Origin: Robinsoniella sp.
Lineage (GTDB): Bacteria > Bacillota > Clostridia > Lachnospirales > Lachnospiraceae
Reading direction: 5' to 3'
Assembly (NCBI GenBank): GCA_023664735.1
Contig: JAMPFB010000001.1
Coordinates: forward strand, 386,101 to 450,100
DNA: 64,000 nucleotides
This document shows, one piece after another, positions 36,209 through 45,045 of the stretch; the first letter of the stretch is position 1, and every line of letters starts with the position of its first letter. The translations under genes were made by a program, and so were the position numbers. The notes below the pieces were generated by a model, which was not told the DNA's origin, did no database searches, and saw only the letters and a program-made list of their open reading frames with translations.

Positions 36209-37129
36209 ATGGATAAAGCATATGATGTAATTATTATAGGAGCCGGACCGGCAGGGATGTCAGCGGCGGTATATGGAATCCGGGCGGGACTTTCCATATT
36301 GGTGCTGGAAAAGTCAGGAATGGCAGGAGGACAGATTTTAAATACCTATGAGGTGGAAAATTATCTGGGCTTTTCTTCTATCAGCGGCTTTGAGCTTGGA
36401 ACGAAGTTTAAAGAGCATGGAGAGAATTTAGGAGTTACAGTCAAGTCCGGTACGGTAAAAAAAGTGATAGATCAGGGGAAATATAAGCTGGTTGAAACAG
36501 AAGAGGGCAATTATGTAGGAAAGGCTCTAATTCTTGCAACCGGGGCATCCCATGCTAAGCTTATGGTACAGGGAGAAGAGGAGCTTACTGGAATGGGGGT
36601 TTCTTATTGTGCCACCTGCGATGGCGCTTTTTTCAAAAACCGCACCGTAGCTGTAGTAGGCGGCTCGGATGTAGCGGTAGAGGATGCCATATTTTTGGCA
36701 AGAGGCTGTGAAAAAGTATATTTGATTCATAGAAGGGATAAGCTCCGGGCAGCAAAAAGGCTGCAGGAAGCATTATTAAAGCTTCCAAATGTGGAGATTC
36801 TATGGAATACTACGGTGGAACAGATTCAGGGAGAAGACATGGTAGAAGCTCTTTCGATATATAACAAAGAAACAAAAGCGAAAACTGTCCTGAAGGTTTC
36901 CGGGGTGTTCATTGCAGTAGGCATGAATCCAAATACGGAGCTTTTTAAAGGGCTTGTGGATATGGATGAAAAGGGCTACATTCAGGCTGGAGAAACCTGC
37001 GAAACAAGTCATCCGGGCATATTTGCAGCAGGGGACCTTAGAACCAAACATCTTCGCCAAATCGTAACGGCAGTAGCAGATGGAGCAAGCGCTATTGCAA
37101 GCAGTGAAAAATATTTAATGACGTTATAA
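36209..37129 (+). CDS. trxB: Thioredoxin reductase
   Basis: 306 residues, the normal length. FAD-binding GAGPAGMSAA (11-20), redox-active C134-A-T-C137 (YCATCDGAFF), NADPH-binding VVGGSDVAVEDA and the C-terminal FAD motif FAAGDLR. It reduces thioredoxin with NADPH. GGAGGCAGG precedes the ATG. It is monocistronic by layout: a promoter lies before it and a large palindrome after it. Confidence 0.92.
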   Translation: MDKAYDVIIIGAGPAGMSAAVYGIRAGLSILVLEKSGMAGGQILNTYEVENYLGFSSISGFELGTKFKEHGENLGVTVKSGTVKKVIDQGKYKLVETEEGNYVGKALILATGASHAKLMVQGEEELTGMGVSYCATCDGAFFKNRTVAVVGGSDVAVEDAIFLARGCEKVYLIHRRDKLRAAKRLQEALLKLPNVEILWNTTVEQIQGEDMVEALSIYNKETKAKTVLKVSGVFIAVGMNPNTELFKGLVDMDEKGYIQAGETCETSHPGIFAAGDLRTKHLRQIVTAVADGASAIASSEKYLMTL

Positions 37130-37225
37130 TTTTTTGCATTTTTCGTAGCAGAGCAGCCTTTTTTAGTGAAGGCGGATAAGAGGACATGAGAGATGACAGG
37201 GCATAGGAGGCTTTGGAATGCGGAC

Positions 37226-37373
37226 GTGGGAGAGGGCAGAGCATAGGATAGTCTTCCGGACACGCTCTCGCTCTGCAAAGACGCAGCGGTACTAACGCAC
37301 CAAAGTACGGTGCGTAAGTGCCGGCGACTTTGCAAAGGTCCGGAAGACTATCCTATGCTCTGCCGCCTCCCAC
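37226..37373. repeat. Family A long palindrome, copy 2 (148 bp)
   Basis: Left arm 37226-37260 (GTGGGAG...AGTCTTCCGGA) pairs with right arm 37339-37373 with two mismatches in 35. The centre ACACGCTCTCGCTCT and AGC.GT.CTAA...TAAG.GC.GGCG match copy 1 at 8523-8760. The inner stem has changed on both sides: CGCACC with GGTGCG here, AGC with GCT there. It lies about 95 bases after trxB. Confidence 0.85.
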
Positions 37374-37379
37374 TGTGTA

Positions 37380-37583
37380 TCGGTAAGCTCTACGTATGGA
37401 AACTCATATATATCTATTAGACCCCATGTATGTATATCCATATACATATACATGAGAAAGCCCTATATGTAAGTCTAGCCTATAGATGCCTATATATAAA
37501 AGCAAAATCAATTTGTTTTGAGAGAATGTTAGAGACACTCTAAAAACGAGCACACTCTTTTTCGGTACAGCCTGCGACAAACA
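37380..37583. other. Gene-free AT-rich spacer
   Basis: Holds short TATATA/CATATACATATACATG stretches (37420-37500) and the inverted 45-bp repeat at 37502-37546 shared with 25434-25478. No open frame or convincing promoter. Confidence 0.6.
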
Positions 37584-37810
37584 GCAACAGAGGGATGAGC
37601 GTGGATTGGCTTCCTTGTTTTTGATGGCACTTTTCCTTAACAGCCTTTTCGGTACCTAGGGGAAAATTGCCATGGACGGCAATTTTAGTCATATTGCGCC
37701 ATGGAGGGCGCTATATGACGACCCGTCCGGCATCCAAAAACCACCCAAGGCTGTTTAGGAAAAGCGCCATCAAAAACACAGAAGCCAATCCACGCTCATC
37801 CCTCTGTTGC
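37584..37810. repeat. Family B long palindrome with two central hairpins, copy 1
   Basis: Outer arms GCAACAGAGGGATGAGC...GGCTTC and GAAGCC...CCTCTGTTGC pair nearly perfectly, as do the inner arms TTTTTGATGGC.CTTTTCCT.AACAGCC and their complement. The centre has two hairpins: AAAATTGCC-ATGGA-CGGCAATTTT (37662-37686) and TCATATTGCGCC-ATGGA-GGGCGCTATATGA (37689-37718). Folded, this is a three-way junction. A second copy is at 41426-41650. Confidence 0.85.
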
Positions 37811-37884
37811 GTCCGTTTAGCCATTACCTTAAAAAATAGACTGAACTTGTTATCATTTTTCCTTAATTTATTGTTACAACCGGG

Positions 37885-37913
37885 TTGACAAATATTACGT
37901 ACAATGTTATATT
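37885..37913 (+). promoter_or_regulatory. Promoter of the NlpC/P60 gene
   Basis: A consensus -35 TTGACA (37885-37890), a 17-base spacer and -10 TATATT (37908-37913) place the start near 37920, leaving a leader of about 55 bases. Confidence 0.75.
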
Positions 37914-37975
37914 TGTCTACAGATGTAACAATTTTGTAACAAATGTGGACTCGGTTTTATAAATTGGAGGAAAAA

Positions 37976-39190
37976 ATGAAAAACAAAAGTGTAAAAATTG
38001 CAGCATGTGTGTTAGTGACGACAGTGGCAATTTCAAATACGACTTTGAGCATACAGGCAACAGGACTTCCGGCAGCAGGAGCTGCAGTGGTTTTAAATGA
38101 AGGCAGCACAGTGGAAGAGGTTGAAAAGGAAGTAGCAGCAAAAGAAGCAGAGCATGAACAGGCTTTAGAATATGTAGAGTTATCTGTTGGCGCAACAGCA
38201 AGCGCAAAGGATGTTGTGGCTGGCGACGTAAGCGCTATCGTGGCAGCGGAGGCAGAGGAGGATTACTCCAATCTGGTAATCGCTCAGGTAAATGATTATG
38301 TAAATGTCAGAAGCGAAGCAAGCGAAGAAAGTGAAATTGTTGGAAAGTTGTATAATGAATCCGTAGGAAATTTTGTTTCCGAAGCGGAAGGTGGCTGGTA
38401 CTTAATTGAATCCGGCAACGTAAAGGGATATGTAAAGGCTGAATACGTAGTGACCGGTGATGAGGCAGTAGAGCTTGCAGGAAAAGTAGGCAAGAGAATG
38501 GCTACCGTAAATACCACTACTTTATTTGTCAGAGAAGAGGCTACAACCGAATCAAGCGTTATTGGAATGGTTCCCATTGAAGATGAATTGATTGTAACAG
38601 AAGAAGGTGCAATGGACGGCTGGGTAAAAGTATCCGTAGAAGAAGGCGATGGCTATGTATCCAACGAATTTGTAACACTTTCCACTGAATTTGTAAAGGC
38701 AGAGTCCAAAGCAGAAGAGGAAGCAAGATTAGCAAAAGAAGAAGAAGCAAGAGAAAGAGCAAATGCAGCAGCAGCCAAAAAAGAAGGTTCTTCTTCCAAG
38801 TCATCCAAGAAGAGCTCTGGCGGCGGTGCAGCAGTAGGCGGAAGCGGAAGAGGTTCTGCAGTAGCAAACTTTGCTTGCCAGTTTGTAGGCAACCCATATG
38901 TATATGGTGGTTCCAGTTTAACAAACGGAACGGACTGCTCAGGCTTTGTTATGAGTGTATATGCAAACTTTGGCGTTGGCCTTCCACATTCCTCAGGCGC
39001 TCTTAGAGGCGTAGGGGCAGATGTAGGCGGTCTTGCCAATGCACAGCCGGGAGATATCGTATGCTACTCAGGACACGTAGGCATCTATATTGGTGGCGGC
39101 AATATCGTACATGCCAGCACAGCGGCAACAGGCATTAAGATTTCCAATGCATCTTATAAGCCGGTATTGTCTGTAAGACGTATTTTCTAA
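37976..39190 (+). CDS. Secreted NlpC/P60 cell-wall hydrolase with two SH3 domains
   Basis: 404 residues from ATG 37976, 6 bases after GGAGG; the upstream start at 37943 lacks a site. Signal peptide MKNKSVKIAACVLVTTVAIS. Two bacterial SH3 units follow (about 85-150, YVNVRSEASEESE; about 160-230, LFVREEATTESS), then a charged Ala/Glu/Lys helix and a Ser/Gly linker, then NlpC/P60 with Cys321 (GTDCSGFV), His367 (SGHVGIYIG) and His379 (IVHAST). It should cleave D-Glu-diaminopimelate bonds in peptidoglycan. Strong promoter and terminator make it a single-gene unit, probably highly expressed. Confidence 0.92.
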   Translation: MKNKSVKIAACVLVTTVAISNTTLSIQATGLPAAGAAVVLNEGSTVEEVEKEVAAKEAEHEQALEYVELSVGATASAKDVVAGDVSAIVAAEAEEDYSNLVIAQVNDYVNVRSEASEESEIVGKLYNESVGNFVSEAEGGWYLIESGNVKGYVKAEYVVTGDEAVELAGKVGKRMATVNTTTLFVREEATTESSVIGMVPIEDELIVTEEGAMDGWVKVSVEEGDGYVSNEFVTLSTEFVKAESKAEEEARLAKEEEARERANAAAAKKEGSSSKSSKKSSGGGAAVGGSGRGSAVANFACQFVGNPYVYGGSSLTNGTDCSGFVMSVYANFGVGLPHSSGALRGVGADVGGLANAQPGDIVCYSGHVGIYIGGGNIVHASTAATGIKISNASYKPVLSVRRIF

Positions 39191-39220
39191 TAATAAATCG
39201 AGAGCTTATACAAAATGATT

Positions 39221-39257
39221 AGGGCATCTTCCTTAGTGTGGGAGATGTCCTTTTTTT
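39221..39257 (+). terminator. Terminator after the NlpC/P60 gene
   Basis: GGGCATCTTCC pairs with GGGAGATGTCC, followed by seven T. Confidence 0.85.
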
Positions 39258-39380
39258 AAGCAATTCTAAACAAAAAAAATAAAAAGACACCGACAAAAAT
39301 ACCCCTTTTTCGTCAACATGCACAAAAAATGTCGGGAACTCCATAAAAAGAGAGAAAAAAGCTGTCGATATGTCGAAAAG

Positions 39381-39513
39381 TTATCCACAATCGAAAACAC
39401 CACTTTTAGGGGCTTGCATACTTATACACGAAGTTATACACATTATCCACAAAAAAATAGGGTAAAAATAAGTAGATTTTATGGTAACTTTGTGAACGAA
39501 TGTTTTGTACACA
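39381..39513. promoter_or_regulatory. DnaA-box cluster
   Basis: Five 9-mers match or nearly match TTATNCACA in the same direction: TTATCCACA (39381-39389), TTATACACG (39422-39430), TTATACACA (39434-39442), TTATCCACA (39443-39451) and TTGTACACA (39505-39513). Two are the perfect consensus, and three lie within 30 bases. An AT-rich stretch (39510-39610) follows. No dnaA or dnaN is in the window, so a DnaA-titrating or DnaA-regulated site is more likely than the main origin. Confidence 0.75.
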
Positions 39514-39602
39514 AATTATAAATTTTACTTTTCAGGAAAAAAAGTCGAAAAAACTATTGACTTTTTTAATGTGAAAAAATAACTGACAATTGTATAAAAT
39601 TA

Positions 39603-39631
39603 TTGGAAAACTTACCAAATTATGCTATAAT
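39603..39631 (+). promoter_or_regulatory. Promoter of hpf
   Basis: TTGGAA (39603-39608), 17-base spacer, TATAAT (39626-39631). It lies about 90 bases downstream of the last DnaA box. Confidence 0.65.
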
Positions 39632-39664
39632 GGACATACTTTATAACAGAAAGGGATGGGCAAC

Positions 39665-40192
39665 ATGAAATTTATAATTTTAGGCAAGAATATTGATGTT
39701 ACCGAAGGACTTAGAAGTGCAGTGGAGGATAAGATTGGGAAACTGGAAAAGTACTTTACTCCCGAAACAGAAGTACATGTAACCCTAAGTGTGGAAAAGG
39801 ACAGACAAAAAATTGAAGTGACCATACCTGTAAAGGGAAATATCATCCGTTCCGAGCAGGTAAGTAATGATATGTATGTATCCATTGACTTAGTAGAGGA
39901 GATTATTGAAAGGCAGCTTAAAAAATATAAAAAGAAGCTGGTAGACCACAAGCAGAGCAACAGCTTTTTTAAGCAGGACTTTATTGAAAAGGATTATATG
40001 GATGAAGAGGAAATTAAGATTATCCGTACCAAACGGTTTGATATTAAGCCTATGTATCCGGAAGATGCCTGCATTCAAATGGAATTGTTGGGACACAATT
40101 TCTTCGTATTCAACAATGCAGAGACCGATCAGGTAAATGTAGTATACAAGAGAAAAGGAAATACTTACGGTCTGATAGAACCGGAATATTAA
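39665..40192 (+). CDS. hpf: Long-form ribosome hibernation promoting factor
   Basis: 175 residues from ATG 39665 (GAAAGGG 10 bases upstream; ATG 39656 is too close to it). The N-terminal domain (1-100) begins MKFIILGKNIDVTEGLR and binds the 30S decoding site. The C-terminal domain (about 118-175; FDIKPMYPEDACIQMELLGHNFFVF) dimerises ribosomes into 100S particles. Presence of both makes it the long form typical of Firmicutes. In many Firmicutes hpf is next to secA and prfB; here those genes are 18 kb away. Confidence 0.95.
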   Translation: MKFIILGKNIDVTEGLRSAVEDKIGKLEKYFTPETEVHVTLSVEKDRQKIEVTIPVKGNIIRSEQVSNDMYVSIDLVEEIIERQLKKYKKKLVDHKQSNSFFKQDFIEKDYMDEEEIKIIRTKRFDIKPMYPEDACIQMELLGHNFFVFNNAETDQVNVVYKRKGNTYGLIEPEY

Positions 40193-40205
40193 AATAGCAG
40201 GACAA

Positions 40206-40240
40206 GGCCTGAGAACGAATTGTTTCTCAGGTCTTTTTTT
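40206..40240 (+). terminator. Terminator after hpf
   Basis: GCCTGAGAAC pairs with GTTTCTCAGGTC in part, followed by TTTTTTT. Confidence 0.8.
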
Positions 40241-40291
40241 CATGGCTAGGTTCATATATATAGGAGAAGAAAAATAAGGCAGCCTATATCT

Positions 40292-41407
40292 ATGAAAAAG
40301 TTAAAGAAAGGAATTTATATTGAAATCATACTTTTTTTAACGGCACTTTTTGTCATAAAGGGAGTCGAAGGAATAAAAAGCAGAACGGTAGCTGTTTCCG
40401 GTGTCAGCAATGAAACAGATGAAGAAAAGCAGGATAAGGATTTTGTAAAATGGGTGGATTTTAATGTAACTAATGAAGCGTTGAGGGTGGCATATGAATG
40501 GGATGTTTCTACCTATGGGGAAAAGGTGCACATAAACTGGATCGACCTGTTGGCATATACGGCAGCTAAAACAGGGGGAGATTGGAAAAAAGGCTCCACC
40601 AAGGAAATGGATCAGTTTGCAAAAAAGCTGGTAGACAAAGAAATAACACTGGAAGAAGCCGTAAAAGATATGAAATATTTTTCTTATTATAAAGAGGTGT
40701 ATGAGGCAGTTTTAGGAGGGATGGTAGGTACTTATCAAATTCAGGTTCCAGATGGGGAAGAAAGCGGAGAGGAGCAGGAAGCAGTTTCGGAAAACAGCAA
40801 AAAACCACAAAAAAAGAAATGGGAGGAAAAGTATGGATTAAAAGCATTTCTTCCTATTGCAAAAAATTTTCCTTATTCCGATTATGATGATTTTGGTTCT
40901 TCTAGAAGTTATGGATATAAAAGACCCCATTTGGGGCATGATATGATGGGGCAGATAGGAACCCCGATTATTGCAGTGGAATCCGGATATGTGGAGGCTC
41001 TTGGCTGGAATCAGTACGGTGGATGGCGTATCGGTATAAGAAGCTTTGATAAAAAACGTTATTATTATTATGCACATTTAAGACAAAATTTCCCTTATTG
41101 CAAAAGCCTAAAGGAAGGAAGTATCGTAACGGCAGGAGACGTAATTGGCTATATGGGGCATACGGGCTATAGCAAAACGGAAAATGTAAATAATATTGAA
41201 ACAGTGCATCTGCATTTTGGCATGGAAATTATATTTGATGAGTCCCAAAAGGATGGCGATAATGAAATATGGATTAGCTGTTATGAATTGACAAAATTTC
41301 TTTACCAGAACAGATCGGAGACGGTAAAGGATCAGGAGACAAAGGAGTGGTATCGGGTGAATGAAATGGTGGATCCGGTTGTGGAGGAGTATAAGAAAAA
41401 AGAGTGA
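40292..41407 (+). CDS. Membrane-anchored M23 (LytM-type) metallopeptidase
   Basis: 371 residues. A single N-terminal membrane helix (IEIILFLTALFVIKGV) and a signal-anchor orientation put the rest outside. A helical region (about 45-150) and an acidic linker lead into an M23 domain (about 200-340) with HLGHD (LytM HxxxD motif), YYYYAHLRQ and HLHFGME, giving the zinc ligands. It should cut peptidoglycan cross-bridges or act in sporulation-type wall remodelling. It is followed by the second family B palindrome. Confidence 0.88.
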   Translation: MKKLKKGIYIEIILFLTALFVIKGVEGIKSRTVAVSGVSNETDEEKQDKDFVKWVDFNVTNEALRVAYEWDVSTYGEKVHINWIDLLAYTAAKTGGDWKKGSTKEMDQFAKKLVDKEITLEEAVKDMKYFSYYKEVYEAVLGGMVGTYQIQVPDGEESGEEQEAVSENSKKPQKKKWEEKYGLKAFLPIAKNFPYSDYDDFGSSRSYGYKRPHLGHDMMGQIGTPIIAVESGYVEALGWNQYGGWRIGIRSFDKKRYYYYAHLRQNFPYCKSLKEGSIVTAGDVIGYMGHTGYSKTENVNNIETVHLHFGMEIIFDESQKDGDNEIWISCYELTKFLYQNRSETVKDQETKEWYRVNEMVDPVVEEYKKKE

Positions 41408-41425
41408 GGTGGTGGTAGAAGGGAC

Positions 41426-41650
41426 GCAGCAGAGGGATGGGGATGGTTGGCGGCGGTGTTTTGGAGGGCGGTTTTCCTAAACAGGCTGGGGAAGGTGTTG
41501 GCAGCGGACGGGGCGGTCTATAGCGCCGTCCGTGGCGCAATAGACCTAAAATTGCCGTCCATGGCAATTTTCCCCTAGGTTTTGGAGCAGCCTGTTAAGG
41601 AAAACCGCCCTCCAAAACAATGCCGCCAACCATCCCCATCCCTCTGCTGC
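41426..41650. repeat. Family B long palindrome with two central hairpins, copy 2
   Basis: Arms GCAGCAGAGGGATGGGGATG...AACAGGCTG (41426-41488) and the complement ending CCTCTGCTGC (41650) pair almost fully. The core is the reverse complement of copy 1: hairpin GGTCTATAGCGCC...GGCGCAATAGACC (41515-41546) and hairpin AAAATTGCC...GGCAATTTT, then CCCCTAGG. Where the stems differ from copy 1, both sides have changed together (GGAGGGCGG/CCGCCCTCC against GATGGC/GCCATC). Confidence 0.85.
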
Positions 41651-41659
41651 TGTCTACGG

Positions 41660-41883
41660 CTACCACTACAGCTCAGAGTGGCGAAGGATGGAAGTTAGTA
41701 AGATATTAACGCTATGCTGATTGAAGGGAACAGAGGTAACAGAAAAAAGTATAACTAAACCATGAAAAATTTCCCTTCTTTCATTTCCTTCTCATAAGCA
41801 CCAACTCCCACGTCCCCCTCTATCCATCCACCCCCGCCCCGCCCTCACCCTATGCCAAAAGTAAATTTTTCCCACAACACCCA
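41660..41883. other. Spacer before the butyrate operon
   Basis: No gene seen. 41800-41855 is an unusual C-rich run (CCACGTCCCCCTCTATCCATCCACCCCCGCCCC in pieces), very unlike the surrounding AT-rich DNA. Confidence 0.5.
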
Positions 41884-41912
41884 TTGCAAAAAAAATGCCC
41901 CTATGTTAAAAT
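41884..41912 (+). promoter_or_regulatory. Promoter of the butyryl-CoA operon
   Basis: TTGCAA (41884-41889), 17-base spacer, TAAAAT (41907-41912). The predicted leader is about 100 bases and contains no clear terminator or riboswitch. Confidence 0.65.
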
Positions 41913-42021
41913 AAAAACAGTGGGCAATGACAAAAAAATAACAATCATTGCAAAGCCCCAAAATACGGGTTTTTGTAACTGAAATCGTTGCAGATCGAAA
42001 CAAAAATGGAGGAAAGAAAAA

Positions 42022-43209
42022 ATGGCAAAAAAAGTAGTTTTAGCAGGCGCTTGCCGTACCGCAATCGGAACCATGGGCGGAACCTTAAGCACCACACCGG
42101 CAGTTGACCTTGGCGCAATCGTGATTAAGGAAGCTTTGAACAGAGCAGGCGTTGCACCGGAAGCAGTTGATCAGGTATATATGGGATGCGTTATTCAGGC
42201 TGGACTTGGACAGAACGTAGCTCGTCAGTCAAGTATTAAGGCAGGGTTACCTATTGAAGTACCTGCAGTTACCATTAACGTGGTATGCGGTTCCGGTTTG
42301 AACTGTGTGAACATGGCTGCGCAGATGGTTGCATCAGGAGATGCAGATATCGTAGTGGCAGGCGGTATGGAAAACATGTCCATGGCTCCATACGCATTGA
42401 AACAGGCTCGTTTTGGTTACAGAATGAACAACAATACGTTAGTGGATACTATGGTAAACGATGCTCTTTGGGATGCATTCAATGATTACCATATGATTCA
42501 GACTGCTGACAATATCTGCGAAGATGAAAGATGGAAGCTTACACGTGAGGAATTGGACGAGTTTGCAGTAAAGAGCCAGACAAAGGCAGTAGCAGCACAG
42601 GAATCCGGTGCATTTGACAAAGAAATCGTGCCGGTACAGGTAAAGAAGAAAAAAGAAGTCATCGAATTTAAGAAGGATGAAGGACCACGTCCGGGAACAT
42701 CCATGGAAGGGCTTGCAAAGTTACGTCCAATCAATCCAAATGGAAAGGTAACAGCAGGTAATGCTTCCGGTATCAATGACGGCGCAGCAGCAATCGTTGT
42801 CATGAGCGAGGAAAAGGCAAAAGAATTAGGCGTGAAGCCTATGGCTACATGGATTGCAGGCGCTCTTGGCGGTGTTGACCCGTCCATTATGGGTATCGGT
42901 CCGGTTGCTTCTACCAAGAAGGTATTGGCAAAGACAGGTATGAAGATTGAAGACTTTGACATTATTGAAGCAAATGAAGCTTTTGCTGCTCAGTCCATTG
43001 CAGTAGGAAGAGACTTAGGCATTGATGTGGACAAACAATTAAATCCAAATGGCGGCGCTATTGCATTAGGGCATCCGGTAGGCGCTTCAGGCTGCCGTAT
43101 CTTAGTTACCCTGCTTCATGAAATGGAAGCAAGGGATGCAAAGAAGGGTCTTGCAACTCTTTGTATCGGCGGCGGTATGGGCTGCTCTACAATCGTAGAA
43201 AGAGATTAA
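42022..43209 (+). CDS. thlA: Acetyl-CoA C-acetyltransferase (thiolase)
   Basis: 395 residues. Catalytic Cys89 (NVVCGSGLN), His351 (LGHPVGASG) and Cys381 (CIGGGMGC). It condenses two acetyl-CoA to acetoacetyl-CoA, the first step to butyrate. ATGGAGGAAAG precedes the ATG. First gene of a six-gene operon whose codon use (GCA, GGC, GTA rich) is strongly uniform, fitting high expression. Confidence 0.95.
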   Translation: MAKKVVLAGACRTAIGTMGGTLSTTPAVDLGAIVIKEALNRAGVAPEAVDQVYMGCVIQAGLGQNVARQSSIKAGLPIEVPAVTINVVCGSGLNCVNMAAQMVASGDADIVVAGGMENMSMAPYALKQARFGYRMNNNTLVDTMVNDALWDAFNDYHMIQTADNICEDERWKLTREELDEFAVKSQTKAVAAQESGAFDKEIVPVQVKKKKEVIEFKKDEGPRPGTSMEGLAKLRPINPNGKVTAGNASGINDGAAAIVVMSEEKAKELGVKPMATWIAGALGGVDPSIMGIGPVASTKKVLAKTGMKIEDFDIIEANEAFAAQSIAVGRDLGIDVDKQLNPNGGAIALGHPVGASGCRILVTLLHEMEARDAKKGLATLCIGGGMGCSTIVERD

Positions 43210-43369
43210 GCATAAAAATTCACAATGACTGTCAGGCATATGTCTGGCAGCCCTTGTGCGTCTATGAGGAAAGTCAAATACCCCGTTCGGACCAAAAGAG
43301 GGCATTGACTGACAACAAAGCAGGTAGCCGTTGCTTCCTGTTTATGATAAAAAAGATAGGAGAAAAATC

Positions 43370-44146
43370 ATGGAATTCATTTTATATGAACAAAAGGGCG
43401 CATATGCCATTATAACAATCAATCGTGAAAAAGCATTGAATGCATTAAATTCTACTGTACTGGAAGAACTGGATAAGACATTGGACGCAGTTAATTTAGA
43501 CGAAGTAAGATGTTTGATTTTAACAGGTGCAGGAGCGAAATCCTTTGTAGCAGGCGCTGACATCGGAGAAATGAGCTCCCTGACAAAAGCAGAGGGAGAA
43601 GCTTTTGGCAAGAAAGGAAATGATGTGTTCCGCAAACTGGAAACCTTCCCGATTCCTGTTATTGCAGCAGTAAACGGCTTTGCATTAGGCGGCGGCTGCG
43701 AGATTTCCATGAGCTGTGATATCCGCATCTGCTCTGAAAACGCAGTGTTTGGACAGCCGGAAGTAGGTCTTGGCATTACACCGGGCTTTGGCGGTACACA
43801 GAGACTTGCACGTTTAGTTGGAGCAGGCATGGCAAAGCAGATGATTTACACTGCAAGAAATATCAAAGCGGACGAAGCTTACCGGATCGGCCTTGTAAAT
43901 GCAGTTTATCCACAGGAAGAGCTTATGGCAGCAGCAGAAAAGATGGCAGCAGGCATTGCAAAGAATGCTCCGATTGCTGTTCGTAATTGCAAGAAGGCAA
44001 TTAACGAAGGTCTGGATGTGGACATGGATCAGGCAATTGTAATCGAAGAGAAGCTGTTTGGTGATTGCTTTGAATCTTACGACCAGAAAGAAGGAATGGC
44101 AGCTTTCCTTGAAAAAAGAAAAGTGGAAGCTTTCTTAAACAAATAA
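43370..44146 (+). CDS. crt: 3-hydroxybutyryl-CoA dehydratase (crotonase)
   Basis: 258 residues from ATG 43370 (AGGAGAAAAATC upstream). Crotonase fold: oxyanion-hole [22 protein letters not shown] with the first catalytic Glu, and [20 protein letters not shown] with the second. It converts 3-hydroxybutyryl-CoA to crotonyl-CoA. 160 bases separate it from thlA, the only sizeable gap in the operon. Confidence 0.95.
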   Translation: MEFILYEQKGAYAIITINREKALNALNSTVLEELDKTLDAVNLDEVRCLILTGAGAKSFVAGADIGEMSSLTKAEGEAFGKKGNDVFRKLETFPIPVIAAVNGFALGGGCEISMSCDIRICSENAVFGQPEVGLGITPGFGGTQRLARLVGAGMAKQMIYTARNIKADEAYRIGLVNAVYPQEELMAAAEKMAAGIAKNAPIAVRNCKKAINEGLDVDMDQAIVIEEKLFGDCFESYDQKEGMAAFLEKRKVEAFLNK

Positions 44147-44169
44147 AATATATTTTAGGAGGAACAAAC

Positions 44170-45009
44170 ATGAAAGTAGGTATTATTGGTGCCGGCACAA
44201 TGGGTTCCGGTATCGCACAGGCTTTTGCCCAGACAGAAGGTTATGAAGTGTACCTTTGCGACATCAACGAAGAATTTGCTGCAAACGGCAAGAACAAAAT
44301 TGCAAAAGGCTTTGAGAAGCGCATTGCAAAGGGAAAAATGGATCAGGCAGCAGCAGATGCCATTCTTGCCAAGATTACAACAGGCGTGAAGACCATCTGT
44401 ACAGATTGTGATTTAGTAGTAGAAGCAGCATTAGAGGTAATGGATATTAAGAAACAGACATTTAAAGAGTTACAGGATATTTGTAAGCCGGAATGTATCT
44501 TTGCTACCAATACATCTTCTCTTTCCATTACAGAAATCGGCGCAGGACTTGACAGACCGGTAATCGGTATGCACTTCTTTAACCCGGCTCCTGTTATGAA
44601 GCTTGTAGAAGTAATCGCAGGACTTAATACACCGGCAGATGTTGTAGAAAAAATCAAAACGATTTCTGAAGAAATCGGAAAGACTCCTGTGCAGGTAGAA
44701 GAAGCAGCAGGCTTTGTAGTAAACAGAATCTTAATTCCAATGATTAACGAAGCAATCGGTATTTATGCAGACGGTGTTGCAAGCGTGGAAGGCATTGATG
44801 CAGCTATGAAGCTTGGAGCAAACCATCCGATGGGACCTTTGGCATTAGGCGATTTAGTAGGCCTTGATATTGTACTTGCCATCATGGAAGTATTACAGGC
44901 AGAAACAGGCGACACAAAATACCGTCCACATCCACTTCTTAAGAAAATGGTTCGCGGCGGACAGCTTGGTCAGAAGACAGGCAAAGGCTTCTACGACTAT
45001 AGCAAATAA
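44170..45009 (+). CDS. hbd: 3-hydroxybutyryl-CoA dehydrogenase
   Basis: 279 residues. NAD(P)-binding [10 protein letters not shown] near the N-terminus; catalytic His in [10 protein letters not shown] and Asn in [13 protein letters not shown]; ends KTGKGFYDY. It reduces acetoacetyl-CoA to 3-hydroxybutyryl-CoA. TAGGAGGAAC precedes the ATG. Lies 23 bases after crt. Confidence 0.96.
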   Translation: MKVGIIGAGTMGSGIAQAFAQTEGYEVYLCDINEEFAANGKNKIAKGFEKRIAKGKMDQAAADAILAKITTGVKTICTDCDLVVEAALEVMDIKKQTFKELQDICKPECIFATNTSSLSITEIGAGLDRPVIGMHFFNPAPVMKLVEVIAGLNTPADVVEKIKTISEEIGKTPVQVEEAAGFVVNRILIPMINEAIGIYADGVASVEGIDAAMKLGANHPMGPLALGDLVGLDIVLAIMEVLQAETGDTKYRPHPLLKKMVRGGQLGQKTGKGFYDYSK

Positions 45010-45045
45010 AAATAAGCAGTGATAAAAATAATGGAGGAAACAAAA

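Noticed and set aside
38559..39039. Long minus-strand frames opposite the NlpC/P60 gene
   Set aside because: Leucine- or proline-rich shadows caused by the repetitive codons of the sense gene.
39381..39513. DnaA-box cluster considered as the main origin oriC
   Set aside because: No dnaA, dnaN, recF, gyrB or rpmH in the window; kept as a DnaA-binding cluster only.
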